From positions 1 to 64,000 of the forward strand of contig JAJTWR010000428.1 in NCBI GenBank assembly GCA_021613335.1: a stretch of DNA of 64,000 nucleotides, in the 5' to 3' direction. Origin of the DNA: Whitmania pigra. Lineage: Eukaryota > Annelida > Clitellata > Hirudinida > Haemopidae. The notes beneath the pieces were generated by a model, which saw only the letters and a list, made by a program, of their open reading frames with translations, was not told the DNA's origin and searched no databases. The number at the start of each line of letters is the position of its first letter. Positions within the stretch are counted from its first letter, which is position 1. Below are positions 43,001 through 59,300 of this stretch, one piece after another. Position numbers and translations under genes: made by a program.

Positions 43001-45376
43001 CTGGCACTTTGACCCTTCTTCTATTTTTTAAAACAATCCGCACATTTTTATGTTGATCTGTTGATTTTTAATCACCTTTATAAAATAGCACTAAAAAGGG
43101 GCTAGAATAGGGGCAGTTATCACCTTCGTAAATTTAAGGTAAATAAAGATTAGATGACAATCCAAAATTAAATTTCCAAATCTCCTTTATATACTTGCAA
43201 TCATTCAAAGTGTTCCCAGCATATTTTGAATGATTTAATCATTCTTAAATCATGCATAACATCACTCTTCCTAATTCAAAAGCCATCAAAATCAACCATA
43301 CTAACAGGAATCTTTAACATCCAATTATCCATTGTAATAAGCATTAATTAATACTTCAATAGTTAAAATGTCAGTCTTACTGAATAAATTTCAATTTTCA
43401 GTGTAATTAGCCGCACGGAGTCTTTACAATAATAACAATAATTAATTTATAAAGTTCCATGTGCATAGCATCAGAGGCACCAAAGGTCTACAAGCCAAAG
43501 GTCTGGTCATTTTAAGATCTACACTACGAAGTTTTTCTTAGCAAATCAAATTATGAGTATACAAAACTTTCTGTTGCACGATATTGTTATCTATACCATG
43601 TATGGTCGCTCTGATTATTCAGGTTGGCATTTCAAAAATTTTAACTTGTATCTAGCTTGTCTGCATATCACCATACTTTTTTAGTTTCACTCTGAATTCA
43701 TTTCATTCTAAAACATTTTAGTTACTAGTTTATGGGCCCTTCTAACAATGCGATGGTTCAAATAAATAAAGCATGTAATATTATTAATAAACCTTCTGTT
43801 ACCTTCAGTGTACAACATCAAATTAAACATTATAGGAAGATGAAATTCACTGATTCAAAAAATTTGCCTTAAGATCCAATGTCTCAATCAGAAAAATTAC
43901 CTTTGAAACTTACTCATTCCTAATAGACAATAACCTAATCATTGCATTGCATGAAATAAAACTTTAGTAAATAAAATGTCAGTCTTACTGGATAAATCCA
44001 TATCTGTCCATGACATGATAGACTTGCAATTCAGGATCTTCCCACAGGTCAATGTCATGTCGAACTATGTTCTCCCTTCCCTGAAAGATCAACAGCAAGT
44101 TGCAGACATATTTGACAAACACCAGTTGCATTAAAAATGAAATGTTAATTAGCAAAATCTTCAAAACCATCACATGTTTCCAAGAAAATAACAGATTTGC
44201 AAAAAAACAATGTGGAAAGGCTTTCCTAGCCTTAAAATGACATCATTTATTCAAAATTAAGTAACTATTTGGAGCTATACTAAAGAGCCAATATTTAGTC
44301 AATTTAGTCATTACAAAATTCTCAAATAGTCTAGATTAACATAATATAAACTTAGGAAATATAAACTTAAATTGCAAATAGAAATGATAAATGATCAATG
44401 CATACATCAACAAACAAATCATATTCATTTTGCTAAAATTATGAAAATAAAGAAATTGGATGTTTTGCTTTCAATGTAATGAAAGGCAAACCAATTATTT
44501 AATTATTTCATGGCTACTGATGAGTTAATATAATGAAAGGAACTAAAAATCATTAAAAAAATCTGTACAAACACAGAACCTAACACAATCAGCCCAACAC
44601 AAATAGAAAGTACATATTTTGGGTGTATTTCACTTTGAATATTTCATTGTGAATATTACTCAAATTTTAGTATGTTTTGTGCTCCAAAAAGTTATAGAAT
44701 TTTGCAAATTATTATTTGCATGTTAATTTAAAAAACCTCAAAAACTTTTTGTGACACAAAAAAACAGATAGAAAGTTATCAAAAAAAGTTTTTGACACCA
44801 TCAAGAATTTATTTAAAATAAAAATATTATCTAATGTGAAATTACATTTCCCTTTCTATGTATTATTTGAAAACATATATAAAACTTACAAAAGATCTAA
44901 TTACTGTTCATTCCAAATTTACACCATTTTCTATTTTTAGTGGCCCAAAGATACATTTAGCATAAGTTACCAACATAATCTAAGAATTTCAAATTTGACA
45001 AAGTGTTTTATATGTGGTAATGTGATGTAATGACTCTAGCTTGAATGAAACCCAATGATCAAATATTTTGCACACTGGGCTGAGTGCATACTACTCTCCA
45101 TATTTTAAAGCTTTGGTAATGGAACAGCAAACTAATAAAATCAATGCATGAAACTCATATACAGCATACAATTTTTAAAAATGTCTCACTTGCTGAACAT
45201 CAAACTTGATTGCAAGTAGATTTGATTATAAAAATTTAATGTGTACAAGTTGAACGTCAACAGATATCAGATCTCCTTTTTAACTAAACATACCTTGTCG
45301 TACTTGCTAATAATTTCTGCTCTCTCTTTGGCTGCTTGCGCCAACAAAACTTTTTCCTTGAACGACAGGGTTTTAT
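37084..45376 (-). CDS. USP6NL: USP6NL/RN-tre-type TBC RabGAP (5' end unresolved)
   Basis: GTPase-activating protein for Rab GTPases in endocytic traffic. Exons: 45376-45294, 44080-43989, 42590-42560, 42271-42185, 42100-41993, 41920-41811, 41680-41566, 41500-41446, 39824-39730, 39538-39473, 39354-39255 and 39110-37084; all phases agree. The TBC domain runs from [11 protein letters not shown] and contains the arginine finger motif ([14 protein letters not shown]) and the glutamine finger ([10 protein letters not shown]). Then come [52 protein letters not shown] and [13 protein letters not shown], tracking human USP6NL block by block. The final exon adds about 640 residues of Ser-rich, probably disordered tail. 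A first coding exon is still needed upstream: the 45376 exon starts in phase 1, and an ATG GCG AG near 45530 is close but its phase does not fit. Introns contain LINE relics and a fold-back repeat. Confidence 0.92.
40590..41000 (+). mobile_element. Decayed LINE fragment in USP6NL-like intron
   Basis: Plus-strand translation in shifting frames reads [20 protein letters not shown], then [21 protein letters not shown], then [16 protein letters not shown] and VFKHQLP. These correspond to LSRLDYCNSLLYGTSASLIQ, HWLPIHSRITFKIALMTYHTL, SPAVWNRLPSTVRAQPS and LFKRHLK of the intact LINE. Several stops show it is dead. It ends exactly at the inverted repeat that follows. Confidence 0.75.
41000..41126. 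repeat. Near-perfect fold-back inverted repeat
   Basis: Left arm 41000-41051 and right arm 41075-41126 are reverse complements over about 52 bases with one visible mismatch (GAAAATGACT versus GAATATGACT). The 23-base spacer is itself partly palindromic (ATGATGATCATAATGATGAT). The left arm continues directly from the dead LINE ORF. Confidence 0.85.
43430..43500 (-). mobile_element. LINE 3'-end (tail-only) copy
   Basis: AATAATAACAATAATTAATTTATAAAG followed by TGTGCATAGCATCAGAGGCACC is, over nearly its whole length, the reverse complement of the intact LINE's 3' end plus ATT tail. Only the last bases of the element are present. It lies in the USP6NL-like intron between 42591 and 43988. Confidence 0.75.
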
Positions 45377-45904
45377 CTGGAAAATGTAGCCGTATAATTT
45401 GGCTCGATCTCGCTTACTTAAATCAATATGCTTTCCAGAAGCATAGCATAGCAACTAACCCATCATTCATTCAAGTTTTCAATCTATTTACAAAAGTTTC
45501 ACTGGTCCGAAAGTGAAAAAGTCAGCAACCTCGCCATTTTCTGGAAGCAATCAGCAATTTTGTTGGGTTTTTAATACCTTATTAAATCAGTGCTGCGACA
45601 TATATATTTATTTTAAGGCAAATATAAAAAGATTTTTGAAACGATGAAAATGTTCGAGTGTTGTATAACTTGACTAACAATTTCTGGTTTCTTGTTGAAA
45701 AATTAGTGCAAAATTATAAATAACCATTTTTAGCAATAGTAAAATAATTGCATAAACTTCATGTATCGATTCGGCGGAAGTTAGAGTACGAAAAACCGCG
45801 GCGGCCGGTTTGTGTAAACTTTTCGGTTCCCTCGATCGTTTTTGGTTCGGTGGTTTAGAGGCACGAAATCTCTTCACTCGACGTTTCTTGAATAATTTGG
45901 AGTT
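45377..45904. promoter_or_regulatory. Probable bidirectional promoter, USP6NL-like / RBBP4
   Basis: Separates the first identified USP6NL-like exon from the RBBP4 start on the opposite strand. A CpG-rich segment (about 45775-45900, including CCGCGGCGGCCGG) contrasts with the AT-rich surroundings and marks the likely shared start region. The missing first exon of the USP6NL-like gene should also lie here. Confidence 0.5.
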
Positions 45905-49166
<3,262 letters not shown>

Positions 49167-50311
49167 ACTTTCGTCGTTCGGAAAGGCAGTTTGCTCTGTG
49201 TCCACTAACTTTTGGGACATTTGTACGGGAAAAAGTTAGAAAGGCTAATGTGATGATAAGTTTGTAATGGAGATAAATTACTTTATAAAATCATTCAAAC
49301 TTCTACTTTTGTTTTGTCAATTTATTTTATTTCTGATTACTGTATGATGGAATGCATGTTAAATATGGAACAAACTTAGACTAGGGAAGCTTGTGGTTCA
49401 TGCCAGATGCTGAAGCAATATGCTTTGTTGTGGGATGAAGGAGGTTTCGTCAGGCTTGAAAGCATACCGGCTTGATCAGACACTATGATTAGTATCCGTA
49501 AAGGCTTGGCCTTTACTTTAATTTACAACAAAACCAAGTGTAAATTCGTGAAATTACTGCGATGGCTTGCTCTATGTTTTAAGACTAAAATTGAAATGCA
49601 TCATGAAAACTGAATTGATAAAGAGATGTGGTGTGATAGCCAGCTTTTTGAAACTTCACGTAGCTGACTGTGCCGAGTGGGTTCTGAAACATCGAGTCCG
49701 ATTAATCTGAAATGTCCACCACTAGTTTGTGGCTGACAGACCAGAAGGATGGGTCCAAATTGTGACTAGCAATGATCTTAAAACTGCATGCCCCTAGAGG
49801 TCTTCAGACGCAGTTTCAAGTTGTAGCCTCAGGTCAAATGGCACAAAACATCGCTAAGTTTCTTTTTTTGTGGAGGGTGTGCATTGTTATTGACAACCCC
49901 ACAACATTTTTTGCAGATATTTTTAAGAAGCTAACCATATTTCCAGAGGACTTCGTGATCACTTTGGAGAGGTAAACAAGTTTAGATGTGACAAAACAGC
50001 ATTAATTCCCTATGAACCACAATCAAATATCTGGCTTGATAAAAAATGATATGGCCATGAAAGATGGCGATCCGGTTGTTGTCAAATTCCACACATGTTT
50101 GAAATTTAGTGTGAGCATGAAGGGACTCAAATGGGGAAAAAACAAAGAAAAAAGTTAAAAGAAGCACAATTTACAAACTGAAGAAGTGAGCAAGATTAAT
50201 AAGAATAGTTTTATTCATATAATCTTCTACAAGATACTTAGGTCCTTGATGGCAGAGAAAAACCATTTGAGAATGAAACTTTGGTTCATTACAATGAACA
50301 GCACTATCACT
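49167..50311. other. Convergent intergenic region, RBBP4 and tomosyn 3' ends
   Basis: Contains the 3' UTRs of the two converging genes. Apart from short frames without similarity, no coding or RNA feature is visible. Confidence 0.4.
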
Positions 50312-53300
50312 CTAAAACTGATACCACTTTTTGTCCTTATACTTTATCTTGAGCTGATGAGCAGTTTGTGAATACATCTCTGCCTCCATTTTCATTCTTT
50401 CTGTTTTTTCATCCAATTCTCCAAGTTTTTCACCCCTCTCCATAGCAGCCTAAAAGGATAACATTATTGCTATAAGAACTAAGATTATGTTTGCTTATAT
50501 GAGCTTCTATTAGTTACTTATTATAGTCAAGTAACATTGCAATGCAATGGTTTTCTTATTGTAATTCCATGAGTGTGCAAAAAGGTTTTTATCATGTTTT
50601 ATTAAACTGTCAATTTGAAATGAGAATTTTAGTCAAATTTTTCATACATACCAATTTTGCCCTGGCAATCTCTGATGTGGCAGAATTTACTTCCTGGGAA
50701 AGACCAGCAGGACCAGGAGTGTATTTTGTGGTACCTTTTGAAGGTTTCCCACTGCTTTCTCCAACTAAAGTAAATGTTTGAAAACTAAGACTTAAAAAGA
50801 ATCAAAACTAAAACTATAATATTTCATAAAATAATATCCTTAGGTTTATCTCATCATTCTTATTATTAATATAAAATCAAATTAGATCAAACTTCCCTAG
50901 AGAAGAATATTATAGGTAGTAGTAGTGTTTTTTGTTGAAGTGCAAGCTGTGTTTTGAACACAAGACACAAATGGTAAGCTTAATGTTGAGAGCGTCATTT
51001 AAATTAAACTATTCCCATTTAATTAATTTATAACCAATTGAAGAAGGATGTCTCACACAATTCCTCTCTATCAACTGCAGTTGTTGGGCCCCCAAACAGA
51101 TTTTTGAAAAAGCTCTGCTTTGGGGCCTCAGGTATATTGCAGGGAAGATATAGGTCCTTCATGCCCTCCTTTATGATGTCGCTTTCAATGAAAAAATCAA
51201 TCAATCAATCTGTCAATCACTTATTCACTTGCTTATAATCAAATGTAAGCTGGTATAGCTACTATGAAGTTCATAATAGTTTAACTGATTCTTTCATAAA
51301 TAGCTGTACTAGGCACAACTTCTAAACAAGAAAGGAAACCAAAAGGTGACCTAATGATTTTGATGCTAGTAATATTTTTGATGAACAAAGATCAGCACCA
51401 CAAGCCACAGCATTTGTAGCCAATTTCATGGGTTCTAAAACAACATTATTATCTCCTTTGCAATTCATTTGCTCACCATGTATCTGCAGAGAGAGTGAAT
51501 TTCTGAATTTCATTTGGTGAACACATGTAAATGCCGTTGCCATTATTCGAAAAGCAGATGGTTTTTGCCACTCTGACAGTGAAACATTTAAAATGTATAT
51601 AAAGAAGACAAAACATGGAAAGTTTTCAAACGCACCTAATGTTGGGAATGCTTATGCAGTCCACATCCAACAAGGGCTTGAGGCTGGGTAAACTAAACAC
51701 TACAATGTGTCCGTTGGCCACATAACAAGTCAGGCATACGCTATCTGTAATGGAATAACAATAATAATAATAATAGTTTATTTATATGGCACCTCAAGCA
51801 TAGCATCAGAGGCGCTTTGGTTCATGCATGGATGTCATGAAAAGATAGGTCTCCAGCTGACGCTTGAAGAACTTGAGATGGGAGGCTTGTTGTTCCAGAC
51901 GATGGGCAAGGCGTGGGTAAAGCCTTGGTTGATGATGGATGATTTATGGAGTAGTTGGTGAAGGTAAATTGTAGAAGATGAGCGAAGGTGATCAGGGATT
52001 TGGCAGTGGTGAATGATATGATTAATTTTTTATAAAATGCTGGCTTGGTTTGATTGTCTTTCATTCATTTATGCACAACACTAATGCTAATATTATTATG
52101 TTATTAAATTAATAACATTGTCGTCATAAATGTTTCCACCTCTGAAAGAGACTATGTCAGCTCTTGCCACACACGATGTTTCAGTAACCTTCACCTTGTA
52201 CACACATGTTTGTGAAGGGAGTGATATGACCTGCATGCAGAGCACAGATTACATCACATCTTTCAATAATATTATCTAATTTAACAAAGAGACATATTAA
52301 ATTCAAAATGATAAATAAATATTAACAATAACATTAACAACATTAATAACAGCTAACAAGGTTTCCCACTATAGGGTTATCCTTCGTGCAAGGATTAAAC
52401 ATTTTCATTCAACAACAGTTTATTAGTTATAATGTTATAATGATGACCCTGGCTTGTTTTTCAGAGCAGATTATTGAGTACTGCTTATCAGTAGTCATTT
52501 CAATCGAAGAGCTTGGAGACATCCGACCCTTCAGAGCTGGAGATTGTCCTGTTTTAATATGCGATTGCATTGTTAATGAATTAGCAACTTCATCACTAAT
52601 CGTGGCATTACTTAATTTTAATTTAAATTAATATTTTTTCAGGTTACAATTCCATTGAGCTTATTTTTAGGAAGCAATGTTGTGTTACCAAAATATCCAG
52701 AATTGAACTAAAAAAATTTATTTTTACTTTTATTATTAATGTGCTTAGCAGATTGTATTTTTAATTTAGAGTTATTTTACTGTATCAAAAACCACATTTG
52801 TTTTAATTTTTATGTCATTATAAATATTTTCGTGTGATGAGAACAAGTGGTATACGGTAGAAATCAACCAATACTATTATATGGTGATCTTCTCTCCTCC
52901 TTGACAGAGTCCTTGTTGTTGGCATCTTTCCATTGCTCAGCCACTGTTGGTATAAGAATGCCATTACAATCCAGAAAGGATATGGTCAGGATGGATCCCT
53001 TTAAACGGAATATTGTACCTAGAAAAGAATGGGAATGAAATGCATCTCTTTGAATTAATCACTCTTGAGAATCAATATTAATTTAATTTAAAAACCAGTT
53101 AAAAGTTAAAAATTAAGTCAAGTATTGCCACATATTTATAGCAATTGGATATTTCAAGCAATTTGACTAGGTGCTTATAAAGTAACTTTAACCAAAATCC
53201 AATTTGGCATAACAATGTAATATTAGGTCTTAACATATATAGAATTTGGGATTCAGCAAACCAGGCTGAGTCCCTGCATGAGGGGCTAACAGCAAGAGTC

Positions 53301-56300
53301 ATGTCGTGTTTGCAACCCAGCCTTCACAGCCAGGGAGTGCCCTAACTTTATGGGCACTATTTAAATAGCAGACTGGTCAAAAAGTGCCTTCACATAATAC
53401 TCAGATATGGGGCATTCAAAATGTTCTAATTACCACTAGGAGAGATAATAACTGGTTCCCTCCGTCTTAGATCTGTATCTAAGGGTAGGGTCAATGAAAT
53501 GACAAGCACTGTTCCAAGACTAGTCCCCAGCCATAAACAGGGGCATGTCAGTGCATCTAATTTTGAAATAAGAAAATTAATCCATATTTGGAATTTTAAA
53601 CATAATGTACATAAAATACGCAATATTCAGATTTTTCGAACCAAAGTCGTTTTATTTAAATCTAAATTTCAATTTAATGGGTTTTAAAGTCAGCAATTGA
53701 CAAGATGTCACAGGTATTGATCAACCATATAACTTTATATGTGATCTAATGTTTGTCTGCAAGCTCATGAATATACCTACAATTAGTTACTCTCTCTCTA
53801 ATAATAGAAAGTCAACTACTAACCAGTTTTCCTTGTGTAAGCATCGGCAAACACCAAACAAACTATAGACTCTTTGTTAACGTTTTCTAGGCTAGCAGTA
53901 CTTGAGCTGTGAGACCTGCAGAACGAACTCTCCGACTTGTCTGCAAGGTGTGTCGAAGGGAAGACAAGCAACAAGAATTAGTTCAACTTATAATATGTAA
54001 CAATACACGATTAATGATAATATTTTGAAAAATTAGATAAATATTACGTCGCAATCAAAATGATGTTAAATGAAGCCACCGACTAAACAAGTGTTAATAT
54101 GTGCATTCCATACATTAGCAAAAAAGTAACTCAAGCAGTCACCTAAGTCGGTTACTTACCAAGCATCTGAAGAAGGCATGGCATGAAAATAGGAGTAACA
54201 TTTGTCATAAAAAATATTTTAAAGTGATGATTATAAGTTTGTTAATAATTATCAAGTAATTATAGTTAAAACTCCAGTTATTACATAAAAATAAACATTA
54301 TTACGCCAGCAATAACTGCATCTCAAAAAATTGTGATGAGATGAAATAAATAGAAATACGAGTTAATGAATTAAGATTGTAAGAACTCAACGTGACTGAA
54401 CAAAACTTGCCAATAACAGAAACTGGGGTGGTGGTATCGTCTCCGCTGAGGTCGATTATATCGAACTTCTTGACTTTTACCTTCCGGCTGCTGACACCAC
54501 AAGAATCAGTCTCCTTCTCCCCTGAACCAACCACCTTGTTAAAGATTCCACTGACCAACCTTGAAAAACTTCTGGATTCTTTTTTCGATTCTTGTCCTAA
54601 ATCAGTTTGATCGCTTCCTATGCTCAAATCACTGGTAGATTTTTTTGCTAAAAACCGATAGTTGGCTTCAAAATTCTCAAATTTGTACACGTCGGGACTG
54701 CTAACTGCCCCATTTTTTGAATCAACGGGATTGATTTGAACGGTCCTGCATCCATCTAAGCCTTCCGCAGAAAGATCTTCGCTAACGGATTTATTAGAAA
54801 TAAAATTGGTCCTTTTTTTTGAAACTAATTTCTTCAACATGCTCACACTTCTGCTAGGGCTTAGACGGTGGTGTTGAACATATTCACTGGAAGTGTTTCT
54901 TAAATAATTTTTTATTGGTAGGCCAGTCTGATCTGCTACTCCAGATAAAAATGCTTCTGGTACTTTCCAGTCCGTCCCAAGAACCTTCCAGTCTCTATTC
55001 AAAATTTCTTCAACAGATTCATCCTCACAACAGCTGGATGTCTTCTTAGCTTCGACATAATCTTTGAAGTAAGTGTCGATATCTTCTTCGACATCGTCAT
55101 CTGTTAATTTTGAATTCTCTAATTCTTTTATTTGTTCACTATTTCCACTAGTGAATATAACGTGGTCTTCACCTATTTGGCTGGCGTCGAACATCCCACT
55201 CAATCTTTCGCTCATCCTCCTGGCAGCTGTGGCGAGATCGCTGGACGTTTTACTTATGCTTTTAATGTAAGTTCTTAAGTTTTCTTCAGCTGAAATATCT
55301 TCCGACTGATTTTCCTGCAAGCTGCTCAATTGTCGTTCCCTTTCCTCTTCATTGTGCGGGAAACCTTGACTTTCACCTGGGCAGGACAGGGTCTTATGAG
55401 CAGATTTTTTATTAATATCACATTCTTGTGCATTCATTGGAGAATGGCGTGATTCCCTCTTCTTTTGGTAAATGGTTCTTGTTATCATCTTGTGGGGTTT
55501 CAATGCATGACACTGGATCTTTTGGTTGAGACGGCCCACGTAGAGTAAGTTGTAAAGATACATTTATAATAGTAATATTCACAATGCAACTAAAGTCAAT
55601 ATGAAATAAAGTCTAAAGTTCAACTTAATTTCTTGTAAACGTTTTATTACTTTGGAGAATTGATTATTTTCTAAATAATAAGAATAGGCATGCATCCATT
55701 TAAAAGCATAAAGTAATTTTATTCTAAGACAAACCATGTGCATCTTATTAATAGCGATCGACCGGGGAAAAATTTTGGTCAGGCCGAGACGGGAAGGGAA
55801 ATATGTGTTTAGAGATGGAACCTTTTGATATGAGGCTGATATTTTATTACTTGGGGTTTATTCAACTTCTTAACGTTATCTAAAATGCAAAGAAGTAATA
55901 AAATTTCGAATGTCATGCCGATAATATATGTTCAATATAAAAATATCGACAATTAAAACCAATTAATAAAATAGGATTACAGAATTATCCATTAATTATT
56001 TTTTATGTTTAACAATTTTGGGGTCCTAACTCACTCCCCCGTTGCGCTACTTAAGAGGCAGAGAAGTAAGTATTTTTTCAGATTGCCTTTTCTTCTTGGG
56101 GAATCATGCTATCTGACTGTGAGTTGGCAAATCTCATAAGAAAGTTTTTAAGCCCACTTCTCAACTCTAGTGAACTTGAGCTTAAAATGGCAAAGTTCAG
56201 ATTAAAACTTTTGCCAAAGAATATAGAAGCATTATTGTTTAACACTGTTGCATGGCGACCTAAATATATAAATCCCGATATAAATCCCGCCCAAAACAAC

Positions 56301-59300
56301 GCTTCTTAGACAATTTGGATTATTTTTGTATTTTCCGATTTTTTTATGCACTTTTTAGTCGACCGATCACACATATGTTCGTTATATTCAGTTTATGCGA
56401 ACATGACACACAGCGACATACTGATTTTACCGCCGCATGCAGGAACGCAATCCATTCGGCTAACGTGCATGTAACTCTAATAAGATATGGGTATGATTTA
56501 AATTTCTGAATTGTCTTAACATAATGAATTATTCCATTTCCCGTTTAAACCCAGGCAAAATTTAGTCAATCCGCGGTCAATCAAACAATTCCTTTCTCAA
56601 ATAAATAAAAGTGTATTAAATAATAGCTGAGAATACCTGTTCGACTGTGGGAGATCTGCAGTCATCGGATAGCGTCGTTTGAGAGAGGTGATCTAGTGTG
56701 GACAACTTCTGAGCTGTCTTCAATTTGGGAGACCTTGGCGCTCTTGAGTACGGATCTAGGGAGCCTAGACGAGTAAATTGGTTGGTAAAAACCAATGATA
56801 CAATTTGTATTCAAAAAAAAAAAATAAAAATTACCATATAAGTCGGGAGTTCCCATGCTAAGAAGACAGGTCTTTTGTATTATATCGACTACTGCTACAC
56901 CGCATTCATCTCCGAAAGCCATTCTTGAAATAAATTGCTAAAGTTAAAATATGGTTCAAATAAGCAAATATCACAAAAGTAGAACCTTTTAAAAATTGAG
57001 AAACGATGACGATATTTATAAAATATAATTTGTAATGTGAAAAAATAAAGCTAGATAAAGCATGAATTCTTATCGACATTTGTACGCTTAATTTGAATAT
57101 TTTAAGGTAACATTACAAATCAGCTAACCAGATAATCTAATATTGATTAATCTATTATTTTGTCAATTCTGTTTAAATGACTTTGAATACGTTGCCTACT
57201 AGTAATACTTTATTAACTGGCAAATAAAGTTTCTCTTTCTTAAAAAAGTTCAGTCTGGTAGCGGAAGAATGCGTTTCACTAGAGCTGACGCTTGAGTTAT
57301 TATATTTTAGTTTGATTATGGATTCAATGTTTGTGTTCAAAATATCTTAATCAATTAATGAAACTTCTCTTAAAAAACGTCAAACATATTTTAACTGCTT
57401 ACAGTCCGAATCTCGAATTTAGAGACAAACTGGTAATGGGGGGTGCCGGTTCATTGTCGATCCAGGTCAGGAGACAGCAAAGGTCAGGCTGATAACCAGC
57501 AGGCCACTTCCTTGGTCCTGACCTGGCCTTGACACTTGTGACAGACTCCTAAGATTAATCATACAAAATAAGTATAGTGAAAAATCAAATATTTGTAATC
57601 GATGAAATTTTAGGTCTCAATTTGCTTATATTACTGCTAATGCGACTAATAATTAGAAAAAAACAGTAAAGATACCAGCAATAACCAATAAAATAAAGAA
57701 ATAAATTAATATATTTTTCTTAGAACTTTCTTCATATTGTACTTAGTTGGAACGTAATTTTGAGAAGAAATTAAGTGGTAAAATATGTCGTGACTGCTCA
57801 CATCCAAAATCTCGAATACTGACCATTTTCAAATGTTCTTTCGTTACATCATTTAGACGTTAAGTATGATTCACACCACTCCCTTACTATTACCACTAAT
57901 ATATCACCCTATACTAATTTTTACCTTTCCGTTGGATGGTCCAATGTTTGAGTATGATCCTATGCTGCCGGATTGATGAGTGAGATTGTGCTTCGATGAG
58001 AACATGACAGGGTAGTCCACATCAGGAGTGTTCGCTCCATCGCACACCTCATAAGCTATGTTGATGTCCAGCACCTAATAACAAATGAAACAGACTCACT
58101 GTAACATATTATTTAATATAATTAAAAATTTAAAAATGCTCCAGTGTGCGACTAGAGTTTTTCTTAATCTATTATTGCAAGTAATAATAAAGATATATCT
58201 ATAGGAACAATGAAGTTTAGAGTAAAAGTAAGGGACTAATCAAAATTCACAGGAAACTCTATAGTTGCTTCTTGTTTGGAAAACCGGAAGAGAACAACAT
58301 GCGTATTTCCGGCAACGCAGAGCAGACGACTTTCCACGCAGAGATGGATGTGCTGGACAGCAAACGGTGAATCGTCTTCGTCATCATCATAGCGACACTT
58401 CGATGGATCGAAGACTTTTACAGTTTTCAATTTGTACAGAATTTGCAAAGTCACTGTTGAATGTGCTTTTGTAAGACTTAAATTTGCTAGAAAGATTAAT
58501 ATCAGTGATAATTACCTGAAGAGGCATCCCAGAATTTGATCGACCCATCAGCATGACTTTGTAAAATTAATAAATATCTGAACAATTTGCATATTTTTGC
58601 TAATTATAAATTTCAAATTGATATTTTAATTTAATGATAAATTATTGAACTAGTTTACATACAGATTAGTAACATCAGAGTGAGTGTAATTAAAAATGTT
58701 TAATGATATCATTGTATTTACGCAAAGCGTATAAATTATAATAATTTGGAAGATAACATAATTTTAAAGTAAAATTAACATCATTGCACCAATATTAAAT
58801 TTACTGATATTTGTCACTAATTAAGACATTAATTTCACTAAATGCCCCGATATTGACAAGTAGTAATACTTAACAATCAATATTTATTTTATAAATTATT
58901 TATAGTAAAAATGTTGTGAACTAAGGCAAAAATAAATTAATGATAGCCTCATAAATTTTGAAAAAAAAAAAATTCACCCTGTCACAATAATTTCTGGATA
59001 ACTACAAGAAGCCTGTGTCCATTCCCCACCATGGATGGGCCATTCCTAAAAAGCAGATTTAATTTGTGCCTTTTGAACTGACATTTTCATAAGCCATGCT
59101 GTACAATAATTTTTCTGAATAAAATCTCTGGTTAAGTTGAAGAACTGCTTTGCGATCAGAAGCTTTAGAATCTTAATACCTTTTCACTGTAACCCGTCCT
59201 GTTCCTTCTGCAACCAACTGAGTACAAGGCTGAGACTAAGTCCAAGGGACAGTCTACGAAGTATGCACATGCTGTTACTGGGGATTCGTGGATATCCATG

